Origin: JAICJR01 sp963848495
Lineage (GTDB): Bacteria > Actinomycetota > Thermoleophilia > Solirubrobacterales > Thermoleophilaceae
DNA: 64,000 nucleotides
Assembly: GCA_963848495.1 (NCBI GenBank)
Contig: CAWKDV010000002.1
Location: 992,001-1,056,000, forward strand
Direction: 5' to 3'
Numbering within the stretch: position 1 is the first letter of the stretch; every line of letters starts with the position of its first letter. The position numbers were made by a program, and so were the translations under genes. Under the pieces are notes generated by a model, which saw only the letters and a program-made list of their open reading frames with translations, ran no database searches and was not told where the DNA came from. Of the stretch, positions 30,224 to 38,733 are shown piece by piece.

Positions 30224-33200
30224 GTGGCTGAGCCGTCCAGCCGCGCAGATCGTTACGTATCGACGCAGGGGTATCGTCCGCGCCGTCCTCCGGTAACGGT
30301 GGAGGACAGGGATGCCTGCGCTCTCTACGCCGCGGTCCAGAAGGACGCGACCCCGGCTCACGAGCCGATCACCACGGCTCTCACCGCCCTCCAGAAGATG
30401 CTCCACCGCGCCGGCAACGTCGACGGCGAGGGCGACGGCTGCGGCGTGATGGTCGACATCCCGCGCCGCATCTGGGCCGAGGAGATCCGCGCCGCCGGGG
30501 CCGCCTCGCACCTGGCACTCGACCCGCAGTTCGCGGTCGGCCACATCTTCATCTCGCGCAAGGGCGGCAACGCCGAGGAGACCAAGGCGCGGGCCCGCGA
30601 GATCATGAGCCGCTTCGGGGTGCGCGTGCTGGCCGAGCGCCAGGACGTGGTGAACAGCTCCGCCCTCGGCGCCACCGCCCGCGAGGAGGAACCAATCTTC
30701 TGGCAGGTCGGCGGCCTGATCGGCGAGGCGCGCCTCTGCTTCGAGATCACCGTCGCGCTCGAGCAGGAGCTCGACGTACACGTGGCCTCGTTCTCGATCG
30801 ACACGTGCGTCTACAAGGTGATGGGCGCGCCGCAGGTGCTCGGCAACTACTTCCCCGACCTGCTCGACGAGCGCGCGGAGACGGCCGCGATCATCGGCCA
30901 CAACCGCTACTCCACGAACACCTGGCCGTCGTTCAAGCGCGTGCAGCCGTTCTCGGTGCTGGGCCACAACGGCGAGATCAACACGATCGCCAAGCTGCGC
31001 CAGGAGGCGCGCATGCTGAACGTGCCGATCCACGTGGACGGCTCGGACTCCCAGGACCTCAACCGCACGGTGGAGTCGCTCGTGAACCGCGGCGCGTTGT
31101 CGCTCGTGGAGGCGCTCGAGCTGGTGCTGCCGCCGATCGTCAACGAGATCAAGCAGCTCCCGGAGGAGCTGCGGCCGTTCTACATGTACCTGCGCCAGGC
31201 CTTCGGGCCGTTCTCACAGGGTCCCGTCGCGCTGCTCGCGCGCCACAGCGACGAGATCGTCTTCTCGGTGGACGCCCTCGGCCTGCGGCCGCTCTGGCAG
31301 CTCGAGACCTCGACCTCCTGGGTCTTCTCCTCGGAGCCGGGCGTCGTGCCGGTGCAGGAGACGGTGTCGGAGCCCAAGCCGCTCGCGCCGGGCGAGAAGG
31401 TGATGATCTCGCTGAACCGCAAGAAGGCGGAGGCGAAGCTGCGCCAGCACATACAGCTGATGTGGCTGGCCTGGGAGCGCTGGCTGGCCCGCACCGGCAA
31501 GGAGCCCGTGCACGGCTACGCGCAGATGATCCCAGTGGGCGGCCCGCTCGAGGGCGCGGAGATCCCGGGCTACACGGCGGCGGGCCCGGCCGAGCCGGTG
31601 AAGGTCGAGGACCGCGTGCTGGGCGGCTTCGGCTGGCAGCGCGAGGACATGAAGCTCGTGCAGTCGATGGGGGCGACGGGCGCCGAGCCGATCGGCTCGC
31701 TCGGCTACGACGGGCCGCTCGCCTGCCTCTCGCCCGAGCGCCAGAACCTGGCCGACTACTTCAAGGAGTCGGTGGCCGTGGTCACCAATCCGGCGATCGA
31801 CCGCGAGCGCGAGGTCGAGCACTTCTCCTGTCGCGCGGTGTTCGGCGCGCGCCCCGGCACCTGGGGCCTGCCGGCCGAGCCGAGGACGGTCGAGACCGCG
31901 TTCCCGATCATCCTCGGCGGCCACGACGATCTCGCGCCGCTGTCGGACTCGGTCTACCGGCGCGTGGCGAAGGAGCACAAGACCTACCTGCTCGAGGACC
32001 TCTGGGAGTTGTTCCGCGGCCGGGCGAAGGTGCTCGACATCTCGTCGCTCGAGTCGGAGACCACCCAGGGCGCGATCGAGCGCCTGAAGCACGAGGCCAC
32101 GATGGCCGCCCGCGAGGGCGCAGAGCTGCTCGTGCTGTCGGACCGCACCGCCTACGACGGGCAGCGCCGCTACATCGACCCGCACCTGGCGCTGGCGGCC
32201 ATCGACCTGGCGCTGCGCGAGGCCTACGTCGAGCCGAACGAGCCCAACCTGCGCCGCCGCTGCGGCGTGGTGCTGCGCTCGGGCGCGATCCGCAACGTGC
32301 ACGACGTGGTGGTGGCGCTCGGTCTCGGCGCAGACGGCGTCTGCCCCTACGTGATGATCGAGGTCGCCCTGATGGACGACTACCGCACCGACATCGACAA
32401 CCTCTGCTCGGCGATGCGCAAGGGCATCGAGAAGGTGATCTCGACGATCGGCATCCACGAGCTGCGCGGCTACGCGCGGCTGTTCTCGTCGATCGGCCTC
32501 AAGCCCGAGCTGTCGTTGATCTTCGACACGCCCGCCTACTTCGGCTCGGACACCGGCGGCACCGGTTTCATGGACCTCGACGCCGACGCCGACGAGCGCC
32601 AGCGCATCCTCGCCCAGGAGGACGACTCGAAGCCCGCCAAGACGTTCCACTTCTACCCGAAGGTCTACAAGGCGGCGATCGCCGCGGCCAACGGCAGCGG
32701 CAGCTACGACGAGTACTCGGAGAAGGTGCGCGCGCAGGAGCTCGAGCAGCCGGTGTCATTGCGGCACATCCTCGACGTGCGCTCCGACCGCGAGCCGGTG
32801 GCCGACTCGGAGCCGGGCGTGGGCCTCCACTCGTACCCGATCGTGATCTCGTCGATGAGCTTCGGCTCGCAGGGCGAGGTGGCCTACCGCGCCTACGCCG
32901 AGGCCGCGATGCGGGCCAACATCATCGCCATGAACGGCGAGGGCGGCGAGATCCAGGACATGTACGGCAAGTACCCGAAGTGGCGCGGCCAGCAGGTCGC
33001 CTCGGGCCGCTTCGGCGTGACCTCCGAGATGGTCAACTCCTCCTACCTCGTCGAGATCAAGATCGGGCAGGGCGCGAAGCCCGGTGAGGGCGGCCACCTG
33101 CCGGCCAAGAAGGTCACCGAGAAGGTGGCGCAGGCCCGTAACGCGTCGCCGGGCACCGACCTCATCTCGCCCTCCAACAACCACGACCTCTACTCGATCG

Positions 33201-34861
33201 AGGACCTCGCCGAGCTCATCGACGAGCTGAAGACCGCCAACCCGGACGTGCGCGTGTCGGTGAAGGTGCCGGTGGTGCCGAACATCGGCACGATCGGCGT
33301 GGGCATCGCCAAGGCGGGGGCGGACATCATCACGCTGTCGGGCTTCGAGGGCGGCACGGGCGCCGCGCGCTCGCACGCGCTCCGGCACGTCGGCCTGCCG
33401 TCCGACATCGGCACGCGCGCCGTGCACCTGGCGCTGATGGAGGCGGGCATCCGCAACCGCGTGGAGATCTGGGCCGACGGCGGTTACCGCCACGGCTGGG
33501 ACGTCGTGAAGCTGCACTGCCTCGGCGCGAACCGGGTCGGCTTCGGCACGCTGGCGATGGTCTCGCTCGGCTGCACGATCTGCCGCGGCTGCCAGCTCGA
33601 CACCTGCCACGTGGGCATCGCCACGCAGATCGAGACGAAGGTGGAGGCCGACATGAAGGGCCTCAAGAAGTTCACGCCGCAGGAGTTCGAGCTGGCGGCG
33701 GAGAACTGCACGCGCTTCTTCAGCGCGATGGGCGAGGAGGTGCGCCAGATCGTGGCCGAGCTGGGCTACGAGCGGGCGCAGGACCTGGTCGGGCGCTCCG
33801 ACCTCCTCGTGCAGTCGCGCGCCGTCCACGACGTCGACGTCAACGAGATGATCAAGCCGCTCGAGGAGTTCCTCGATCTCGAGCCGATCGACCTGCCGGC
33901 GGTCGAGGAGCTGCGGAGCGAGCCGGGCCTCGTGGTCGCGCGCCCGATCCGGATGAAGCCGAAGGACTCCTCACACGAGGTCGCGGCGCTGGCCGCCGAG
34001 GTCTGCTCTGGGACCCTCGTGCGCCGCTCCTACCCGCGCCTGACCGACGCAGGCGACCGCGTGCTCGGCACCGAGCTCGCCGGCGAGCTGGCGCGGGCGC
34101 GCATCTTCCATGCGGACACCGCGCCGGCCGCCAGCGAGGACACGCTCGCCCACATCCACTTCGACGGCGGCTCGGTGGCGGGCCAGGGGCTCGGCGCCTT
34201 CAACGTCTACGGCGTGGACATCACGGTCGAGGGCGGCGCCCAGGACGGGGTGGCCAAGACGATGCTGGGGGGCAAGGTCTCGATCATGAAGGGCAAGAAC
34301 CGCTTCGGCAGGCGGGTCAACGGCTCGGTGGGCAAGTCGTTCGCCTACGGCGCCCAGCGCGGGCGGCTGTTCGTGCAGGGCAACGCGGACTCGCGCTTCT
34401 GCATCCGCCTGTCCGGCGCCGATGTGGTGATCGGCGGCGAGCCCGAGGGCCGCCTCGAGGACGAGCTCGGCTGCGTGGCCGACCGCGCGAACATCAAGGG
34501 CTTCGCCTTCGAGTACATGACGGCCGGCCGCGCAGTGGTGCTCGGCGACCCGGGCCCGTGGTTCTGCGCGGGCCAGACGGGCGGGCGCGTTTACCTGCGG
34601 GTGAACGAGGGCTGGGGCCTCACACGCGAGGCCCTGATCCGCCGCCGCGGCAAGGGCGCCAAGGTGGCGCTCGAGGACCTCGACGCCGAGGGCATGCTCG
34701 ACGTGCAGGAGCTGCTCGGGCACTACGCCGAGGAGCTGCGCGAGACCGGCCAGCCCGACGAGGCGCTGCGGATCCAGGACCTGGCCGCCGATCCGGACCA
34801 GCACTTCGTGATGAGCGTGCCGCAGAAGGAGCAGACGGATCCGTCGGTTTCCACCGAGTGA
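30224..34861 (+). CDS. gltB: glutamate synthase, large subunit
   Basis: A 1545-residue enzyme making two glutamates from glutamine and 2-oxoglutarate. GTG 30224 is chosen because GGAGG stands 7-8 bp upstream; a TTG two codons earlier is also possible. Order: class II glutaminase domain (candidate Cys32 in EDRDACALYAAVQ, exposed after propeptide cleavage), central domain, FMN domain (ISSMSFGSQGEVAYRAYAEA; GEGGHLPAKKV), the 3Fe-4S cysteines Cys1117, Cys1123 and Cys1128, then the C-terminal GXGXG domain with GGSVAGQGLGAFNVYG. The usual glutaminase CGVGF motif is altered here. No gltD small subunit follows. Confidence 0.93.
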   Translation: MAEPSSRADRYVSTQGYRPRRPPVTVEDRDACALYAAVQKDATPAHEPITTALTALQKMLHRAGNVDGEGDGCGVMVDIPRRIWAEEIRAAGAASHLALDPQFAVGHIFISRKGGNAEETKARAREIMSRFGVRVLAERQDVVNSSALGATAREEEPIFWQVGGLIGEARLCFEITVALEQELDVHVASFSIDTCVYKVMGAPQVLGNYFPDLLDERAETAAIIGHNRYSTNTWPSFKRVQPFSVLGHNGEINTIAKLRQEARMLNVPIHVDGSDSQDLNRTVESLVNRGALSLVEALELVLPPIVNEIKQLPEELRPFYMYLRQAFGPFSQGPVALLARHSDEIVFSVDALGLRPLWQLETSTSWVFSSEPGVVPVQETVSEPKPLAPGEKVMISLNRKKAEAKLRQHIQLMWLAWERWLARTGKEPVHGYAQMIPVGGPLEGAEIPGYTAAGPAEPVKVEDRVLGGFGWQREDMKLVQSMGATGAEPIGSLGYDGPLACLSPERQNLADYFKESVAVVTNPAIDREREVEHFSCRAVFGARPGTWGLPAEPRTVETAFPIILGGHDDLAPLSDSVYRRVAKEHKTYLLEDLWELFRGRAKVLDISSLESETTQGAIERLKHEATMAAREGAELLVLSDRTAYDGQRRYIDPHLALAAIDLALREAYVEPNEPNLRRRCGVVLRSGAIRNVHDVVVALGLGADGVCPYVMIEVALMDDYRTDIDNLCSAMRKGIEKVISTIGIHELRGYARLFSSIGLKPELSLIFDTPAYFGSDTGGTGFMDLDADADERQRILAQEDDSKPAKTFHFYPKVYKAAIAAANGSGSYDEYSEKVRAQELEQPVSLRHILDVRSDREPVADSEPGVGLHSYPIVISSMSFGSQGEVAYRAYAEAAMRANIIAMNGEGGEIQDMYGKYPKWRGQQVASGRFGVTSEMVNSSYLVEIKIGQGAKPGEGGHLPAKKVTEKVAQARNASPGTDLISPSNNHDLYSIEDLAELIDELKTANPDVRVSVKVPVVPNIGTIGVGIAKAGADIITLSGFEGGTGAARSHALRHVGLPSDIGTRAVHLALMEAGIRNRVEIWADGGYRHGWDVVKLHCLGANRVGFGTLAMVSLGCTICRGCQLDTCHVGIATQIETKVEADMKGLKKFTPQEFELAAENCTRFFSAMGEEVRQIVAELGYERAQDLVGRSDLLVQSRAVHDVDVNEMIKPLEEFLDLEPIDLPAVEELRSEPGLVVARPIRMKPKDSSHEVAALAAEVCSGTLVRRSYPRLTDAGDRVLGTELAGELARARIFHADTAPAASEDTLAHIHFDGGSVAGQGLGAFNVYGVDITVEGGAQDGVAKTMLGGKVSIMKGKNRFGRRVNGSVGKSFAYGAQRGRLFVQGNADSRFCIRLSGADVVIGGEPEGRLEDELGCVADRANIKGFAFEYMTAGRAVVLGDPGPWFCAGQTGGRVYLRVNEGWGLTREALIRRRGKGAKVALEDLDAEGMLDVQELLGHYAEELRETGQPDEALRIQDLAADPDQHFVMSVPQKEQTDPSVSTE

Positions 34862-35895
34862 CCGCTGACCGCAGACCGCTGACCGCTGAGGGCCTGCGCC
34901 ATCCCATAGTCCAGGCCCCGATGGCCGGTGGGCCGTCGACGGTCGAGCTTGCCGTTGCCGTCAGCGACGCCGGTGGGCTCGGGTTCCTTGCCGCCGGCTA
35001 CCGGACCGCCGACGCGGTTCGTGAGGACATTCGCCGGCTTCGTTCGCTGACGGACGCGCCCTTCGGCGTGAACCTGTTCGTGCCGCGGGAGGACCCGATT
35101 GACGCGGCCGCTCTCGCCGCCTACTTGGAGACGCTCGGGCCCGGCGCCGGGGAGCCGCGCTGGGACGACGATCAGTTCGACGCGAAGCTGGCGGTGGTCG
35201 CCGAGGAGCAGGTGCCCGTGGTGTCGTTCACGTTCGCGCTGCCCCCGCGCTCTACGCTCAGCGCGCTGCGCTCGGAGCTCTGGCAGACGGTGACCTCCGT
35301 GGACGAGGCGCGGGCCGCAGTTGCCACCGGCGTGGATGCCCTCGTGCTGCAGGGCCTGGAGGCGGGCGGGCACCGGGGGTCGTTCTCCGACGACGGCTCC
35401 GAGGGGCTAAGCACGCTCGCGCTGCTGCGGCTCGTGGCGGCCGAGGTCGACCTGCCGCTGATCGCCGCGGGCGGCATCTCGGACGGGCCCGCGGTGGCGG
35501 CTGTGCTGGCGGCGGGCGCGGTCGCCGCCCAGATCGGCAGCGCGTTCATGCTCGCGCCGGAGGCCGCGACGAACGACGCGCAGCGTGAGGCGTTTGCGGA
35601 AGGACGGCCGACAGCCCTGACACGTGCCTTCAGCGGCCGCACCGCCCGCGGCATCGTCAACAGCTTCATGGAGGAGAACCCGGACGCTCCCGTCGGGTAC
35701 CCCCACATCCACCACGCCACCTCGCCGCTCCGGGCGGCGGCGCGCGAGCGCGGGGACGCGCACGGCTTCAACCTGTGGGCGGGCCAGACGCACCAGCTCG
35801 CGCGCGCGGAGCCGGCCGCGGAGATAGTGCGGAGGCTGAGTGCTGAGGCGGCGGAGGCGCTCGAAGGCGCTCAGCGCCGCCTGACCCGGCGCTGA
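34858..35895 (+). CDS. nitronate monooxygenase
   Basis: A 345-residue FMN protein of the 2-nitropropane dioxygenase family. GTG 34858 overlaps the gltB stop. After a short N-tail (VTADRRPLTAEG) comes LRHPIVQAPMAGGPSTVELA, the FMN-phosphate region LPLIAAGGISDGPAVAAVLA and GAVAAQIGSAFMLAPEA, and the LVLQGLEAGGHRGSF active-site loop with the family His. It likely oxidises nitroalkanes. The N-tail is encoded by a heptamer repeat and may not be functional; ATG 34921 is another possible start. Confidence 0.9.
   Translation: MTADRRPLTAEGLRHPIVQAPMAGGPSTVELAVAVSDAGGLGFLAAGYRTADAVREDIRRLRSLTDAPFGVNLFVPREDPIDAAALAAYLETLGPGAGEPRWDDDQFDAKLAVVAEEQVPVVSFTFALPPRSTLSALRSELWQTVTSVDEARAAVATGVDALVLQGLEAGGHRGSFSDDGSEGLSTLALLRLVAAEVDLPLIAAGGISDGPAVAAVLAAGAVAAQIGSAFMLAPEAATNDAQREAFAEGRPTALTRAFSGRTARGIVNSFMEENPDAPVGYPHIHHATSPLRAAARERGDAHGFNLWAGQTHQLARAEPAAEIVRRLSAEAAEALEGAQRRLTRR
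34859..34889. repeat. heptamer tandem repeat (TGACCGC) at the gltB/nitronate monooxygenase junction
   Basis: Units TGACCGC, TGACCGC, AGACCGC, TGACCGC and a partial TGA run from the gltB stop codon into the next coding region. The first TGA is the gltB stop, so the array also encodes the N-terminal residues of the downstream protein. The related unit GGACTGC occurs at 9365-9389 and 48391-48456. Confidence 0.8.
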
Positions 35896-36806
35896 AGCTC
35901 GAGCGCCAGCTCTGCGGCCACCTCATGCAGCGCGTCGGCGAACGCGCGGGCGTGAGCTGGTGGCTCGGCGCCGGCTCGGGTCGCCAGGAGCACGTCGCGG
36001 GTCGGCGGCCGCTCGCTTCGGATGCGGACGAGCGCCACGTCGTCCCGGACGGCGGTGGCGGCCAGGCCCGGCACGATCGTCACGCCGAGTCCGGCGGCGA
36101 CCAGGCCCAGCTTGGCGGTCCACTCCTGGGCCACCAGCTCGACGCGCGGCTGCCAGTCGACGGTGGCCCAGGCTCCCAGGAAGGTGTCGCGCGGGTTGCT
36201 GCTGGCGGCGATCCAGCGCTCGTCGCGCAGGCCTTCTAGCGCGACGCTTCGGCGCCGGGCGAGCGGATGGGCGCGGCCGACGGCCAGCAGCAGCGGGTCG
36301 TCGAGCAGCGGCTCGAAGGTGAACGCGCCGGCGCCCGGCAGGTCGCTGGGGAGGTTGCCGACCACGGCGAGGTCGCTGGTGTCCGACTCGAGGCGGCGCA
36401 GCTGGGACGCCGTGACGCCCTCGCGCAGCGAGACGCGAATGCTCGGGTGGGGGACGGCGAAGGCAGCGATCGCGCGCGGCAGCAGTGCCGCGACCGCGGT
36501 GGGGAAGGCACCCACTCGCAGCGTGCCGGCGGCCGGCTCGCGCATGCCGCCCAGCTCGTGCCGCGCGGCGTCGACCTGGTCGAGCGCCGCCACGGCGTGG
36601 CGCACGATCACGCCGCCCTCGTCGGTGAGCTCGACGCCACGGGCGCCGCGCCGGAACAGCGGCGCGCCGGCCGCGGCCTCCATCGCGGCCACCTGCCGGG
36701 ACACCGCGGACTGCGTGTAGCCGAGCGACTCCGCGGCGGCGGTGAACGAGCCTCGGAAGGCCACCTCGCGGACCACTCGCAGACCGGTCAGCGTGAGCTC
36801 AGCCAT
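35871..36806 (-). CDS. LysR-family transcriptional regulator
   Basis: A 311-residue regulator with an N-terminal winged HTH (LTGLRVVREVAFRGSFTAAA then ESLGYTQSAVSRQVAAMEAA, about residues 6-50) and a periplasmic-binding-like effector domain (AGTLRVGAFPTAVAALLPRA onward). Its stop overlaps the convergent nitronate monooxygenase by 25 bp. It is divergent from the LLM oxidoreductase gene, the usual placement for a LysR protein and its target, so that gene is the best candidate for regulation. Confidence 0.92.
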   Translation of the reverse strand: MAELTLTGLRVVREVAFRGSFTAAAESLGYTQSAVSRQVAAMEAAAGAPLFRRGARGVELTDEGGVIVRHAVAALDQVDAARHELGGMREPAAGTLRVGAFPTAVAALLPRAIAAFAVPHPSIRVSLREGVTASQLRRLESDTSDLAVVGNLPSDLPGAGAFTFEPLLDDPLLLAVGRAHPLARRRSVALEGLRDERWIAASSNPRDTFLGAWATVDWQPRVELVAQEWTAKLGLVAAGLGVTIVPGLAATAVRDDVALVRIRSERPPTRDVLLATRAGAEPPAHARAFADALHEVAAELALELQRRVRRR

Positions 36807-36877
36807 GCGTAAGACGCATGATACCTGTGCGAGATCGTCGCTTGTGGCATGGCTCTCGCAGGCGTACGGTTCATCGC

Positions 36878-37747
36878 ATGATCGCCATGGGGCTGTTCGG
36901 AGTGAACATGGGCGCCTGCGCCTGCCCGGACGCGGCGCGGCGCATAGGCACCCTGGCCGAGTCGCTCGGCTACGACTCGCTCTGGATGGGCGAGCACGTG
37001 GTGGTGCCGAGGCCGCGCGTCAGCCCGTCGCCGATCGAGCCCGACTATCCGATCCTCGATCCGCTGATCGCCCTCGCCCTGATGGCGGCCTCCACGACCG
37101 ACATCCGCCTGGCGACCGGCATCGTCAACCTGCCGCAGCGCAACCCGGTGGTGCTGGCCAAGCAGCTCGCCAGCCTCGACGTGGTGAGCGAGGGCCGGCT
37201 CGTGTTCGGCCTCGGCGTGGGTTACGTGCACCAGGAGATGCGGGCGGTGGGCGTGCCGATGGAGGGGCGCGGCGCACGCGCCGACGAGTACCTTGCCGCA
37301 ATGCGCGCGCTCTGGATGGACGACGCTCCGGCCTTCCACGGCGAGCACGTGGAGTTCGGAGCCGTGGATGCTCACCCGCGGCCACTCCAGCGGCCGCTGC
37401 CCGTGGTCGTCGGGGGCCACAGCCCTGCCGCCCTGCGGCGTGCGCTGCGCGAGGCCGAGGGCTGGTACGGCTTCCTCCTCGACCGCGCGGCCACCGCCGC
37501 CCACGTCGAGGCGCTGCGCCACGAGGCGGCGGCGATCGGCCGCGACCTCGACGGCTTCAGCGTGGTGGTCACGCCGTCGGAGAAGCTCGACCGCGACGTG
37601 GTGCGCGACTACGAGCGCATCGGCGTGGACCGCCTGGTGGCGTGTCCGGGAAGGGCGTTCTGGCGGCGCCCCGAGCTGCCGCTCGCCGAGGTGGAGGCCT
37701 TCGTCCGCGCCAACGCGCCCGAGCGGGTCATGGCGGCGGCCGCCTAG
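36878..37747 (+). CDS. LLM-class (probably F420-dependent) oxidoreductase
   Basis: A 289-residue luciferase-like TIM barrel from ATG 36878. MGLFGVNMGACACPDAARRI starts the barrel; LAESLGYDSLWMGEHVVVPR, LATGIVNLPQRNPVVLAKQL and LDVVSEGRLVFGLGVGYVHQ, and LPVVVGGHSPAALRRALREA are the class markers. Actinobacterial members usually use coenzyme F420 rather than FMN; that is by association. The reaction is unknown. It is divergent from the LysR regulator with 71 bp between starts. Confidence 0.9.
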   Translation: MIAMGLFGVNMGACACPDAARRIGTLAESLGYDSLWMGEHVVVPRPRVSPSPIEPDYPILDPLIALALMAASTTDIRLATGIVNLPQRNPVVLAKQLASLDVVSEGRLVFGLGVGYVHQEMRAVGVPMEGRGARADEYLAAMRALWMDDAPAFHGEHVEFGAVDAHPRPLQRPLPVVVGGHSPAALRRALREAEGWYGFLLDRAATAAHVEALRHEAAAIGRDLDGFSVVVTPSEKLDRDVVRDYERIGVDRLVACPGRAFWRRPELPLAEVEAFVRANAPERVMAAAA

Positions 37748-37751
37748 TGTC

Positions 37752-38021
37752 GTGAGTCGGAAATTCGGCTTCAGCTTCCTGAGTGACTGGGCGCGGCGCA
37801 CGTTCATCGGCCTAGCGCGCGGCGAGCTCGAGGTGGAGCGCATCGAGTGGGTGACGACCATGGTGAACGCGCGCTCGCGGCGCCTCGCCGAGCGGCTGGG
37901 CTTCCGGCACGAGGGCACGCTGAGGTCGGCCTACGTGCTCGGCGGCGTGCGCCGGGACCTCGACGTGCTGTCGCTCGTGGGCGACGAGATCGAGCGCGCG
38001 GCTAGCTCGCGCGGCGCATGA
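37752..38021 (+). pseudogene. C-terminal fragment of a GNAT acetyltransferase
   Basis: An 89-residue open frame from GTG 37752. About residues 20-80 (LARGELEVERIEWVTTMVNA; RSRRLAERLGFRHEGTLRSA) match the C-terminal half of RimJ/RimL-type acetyltransferases, including the NxxSxRLxExxGF signature, but the N-terminal half with the acetyl-CoA-binding loop is missing. It follows the LLM gene by 4 bp, so the fragment probably remains after a deletion. It could be translated but is unlikely to be active. Confidence 0.6.
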
Positions 38022-38280
38022 GCCGGGCGAACAGCCCCGGCCGCCGCGGCTGCGTCTTCAGCCACTCGTCGCGCGAGGGCAGCCGGCCGGCCTCGCGGGC
38101 GGCCATGGCGCAGCGGGTGTGTGCGTGCCGCCGCCGGGAGGCGTCGCCCTCGGGGGTGATCAGCACGTGCTCGCTGAGCGCCGGCAGGAAGCCGCCGCAG
38201 AACGGGCAGGTGTAGGTGGCCGGCTTGCGGTTCTGTGCCCTGCGCACGCTCCACCAGTCGGCGCGCTCGAGCTTCGGCAT
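38002..38280 (-). CDS. zinc-ribbon-like small protein
   Basis: A 92-residue basic protein from ATG 38280. It contains ATYTCPFCGGFLPALSEHVL, a CxxC knuckle, and a later His/Cys pair HAHTRCAMAAREAGRLPSRD that could complete a zinc site. The remainder is Arg-rich. Such proteins are frequent in actinobacteria without known function. It is 2 bp downstream of the VOC gene on the minus strand and overlaps the GNAT fragment by 20 bp. Confidence 0.7.
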   Translation of the reverse strand: MPKLERADWWSVRRAQNRKPATYTCPFCGGFLPALSEHVLITPEGDASRRRHAHTRCAMAAREAGRLPSRDEWLKTQPRRPGLFARLMRRAS

Positions 38281-38282
38281 CG

Positions 38283-38633
38283 CTAGGGGTGCAGCGGCGA
38301 GGGATGGCGCGGCTCGTACAGGCCGATCTCGCCGCCGCCGGGAATGCGGATCGAGGTGACGATGCCCCAGCCCTGGTCGCTGACCGGCCGGCTGATCTCG
38401 ACGCCCTTCTCCTGGAGCTCGTCCATCGTGGCTGCGATGTCGTCGCACATCAGGTAGAGCTCGTGCCTGCTGCCGCCCTCGCTCGGATGGGCGGCGAGCT
38501 CGGCGGGAGGGAGGGCGAAGATGAGCCAGCCGCCGCCGGCGTCGACGCTGTCGAAGCCCAGCACCTCGCCGAAGAACCTGCGCGCCGCCTCGGCGTCTTC
38601 GCTGAAGACGATTGCGTGCACTCCAGTGATCAT
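38283..38633 (-). CDS. VOC-superfamily (glyoxalase-like) protein
   Basis: A 116-residue single vicinal-oxygen-chelate domain: MITGVHAIVFSEDAEAARRF, FGEVLGFDSVDAGGGWLIFA, HELYLMCDDIAATMDELQEK and IPGGGEIGLYEPRHP. Metal ligands are plausibly His6, His56-like and the Glu of GEIGLYEP. Members are lyases, dioxygenases or resistance proteins; this one cannot be assigned. It is co-transcribed with the zinc-ribbon protein and preceded by a terminator that isolates it from the FHA gene. Confidence 0.88.
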   Translation of the reverse strand: MITGVHAIVFSEDAEAARRFFGEVLGFDSVDAGGGWLIFALPPAELAAHPSEGGSRHELYLMCDDIAATMDELQEKGVEISRPVSDQGWGIVTSIRIPGGGEIGLYEPRHPSPLHP

Positions 38634-38654
38634 GAGTCACCTTCCAAGAAACGG

Positions 38655-38679
38655 TCGAGGGCCCCGACGGGGCCCTCGA
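38655..38679 (-). terminator. hairpin terminator downstream of the FHA gene
   Basis: Left arm TCGAGGGCCCC (38655-38665), loop GAC, right arm GGGGCCCTCGA (38669-38679): 11 perfect base pairs. It is 55 bp beyond the FHA stop codon on the minus strand and 22 bp upstream of the VOC start. No T-tract is present. The very stable stem in this position supports termination of the FHA transcript. Confidence 0.7.
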
Positions 38680-38733
38680 GCCACTCCTCCCTCAACCGGC
38701 GCCTCGCGACTCAGCGCCCCTCAGCGCGTCGCC

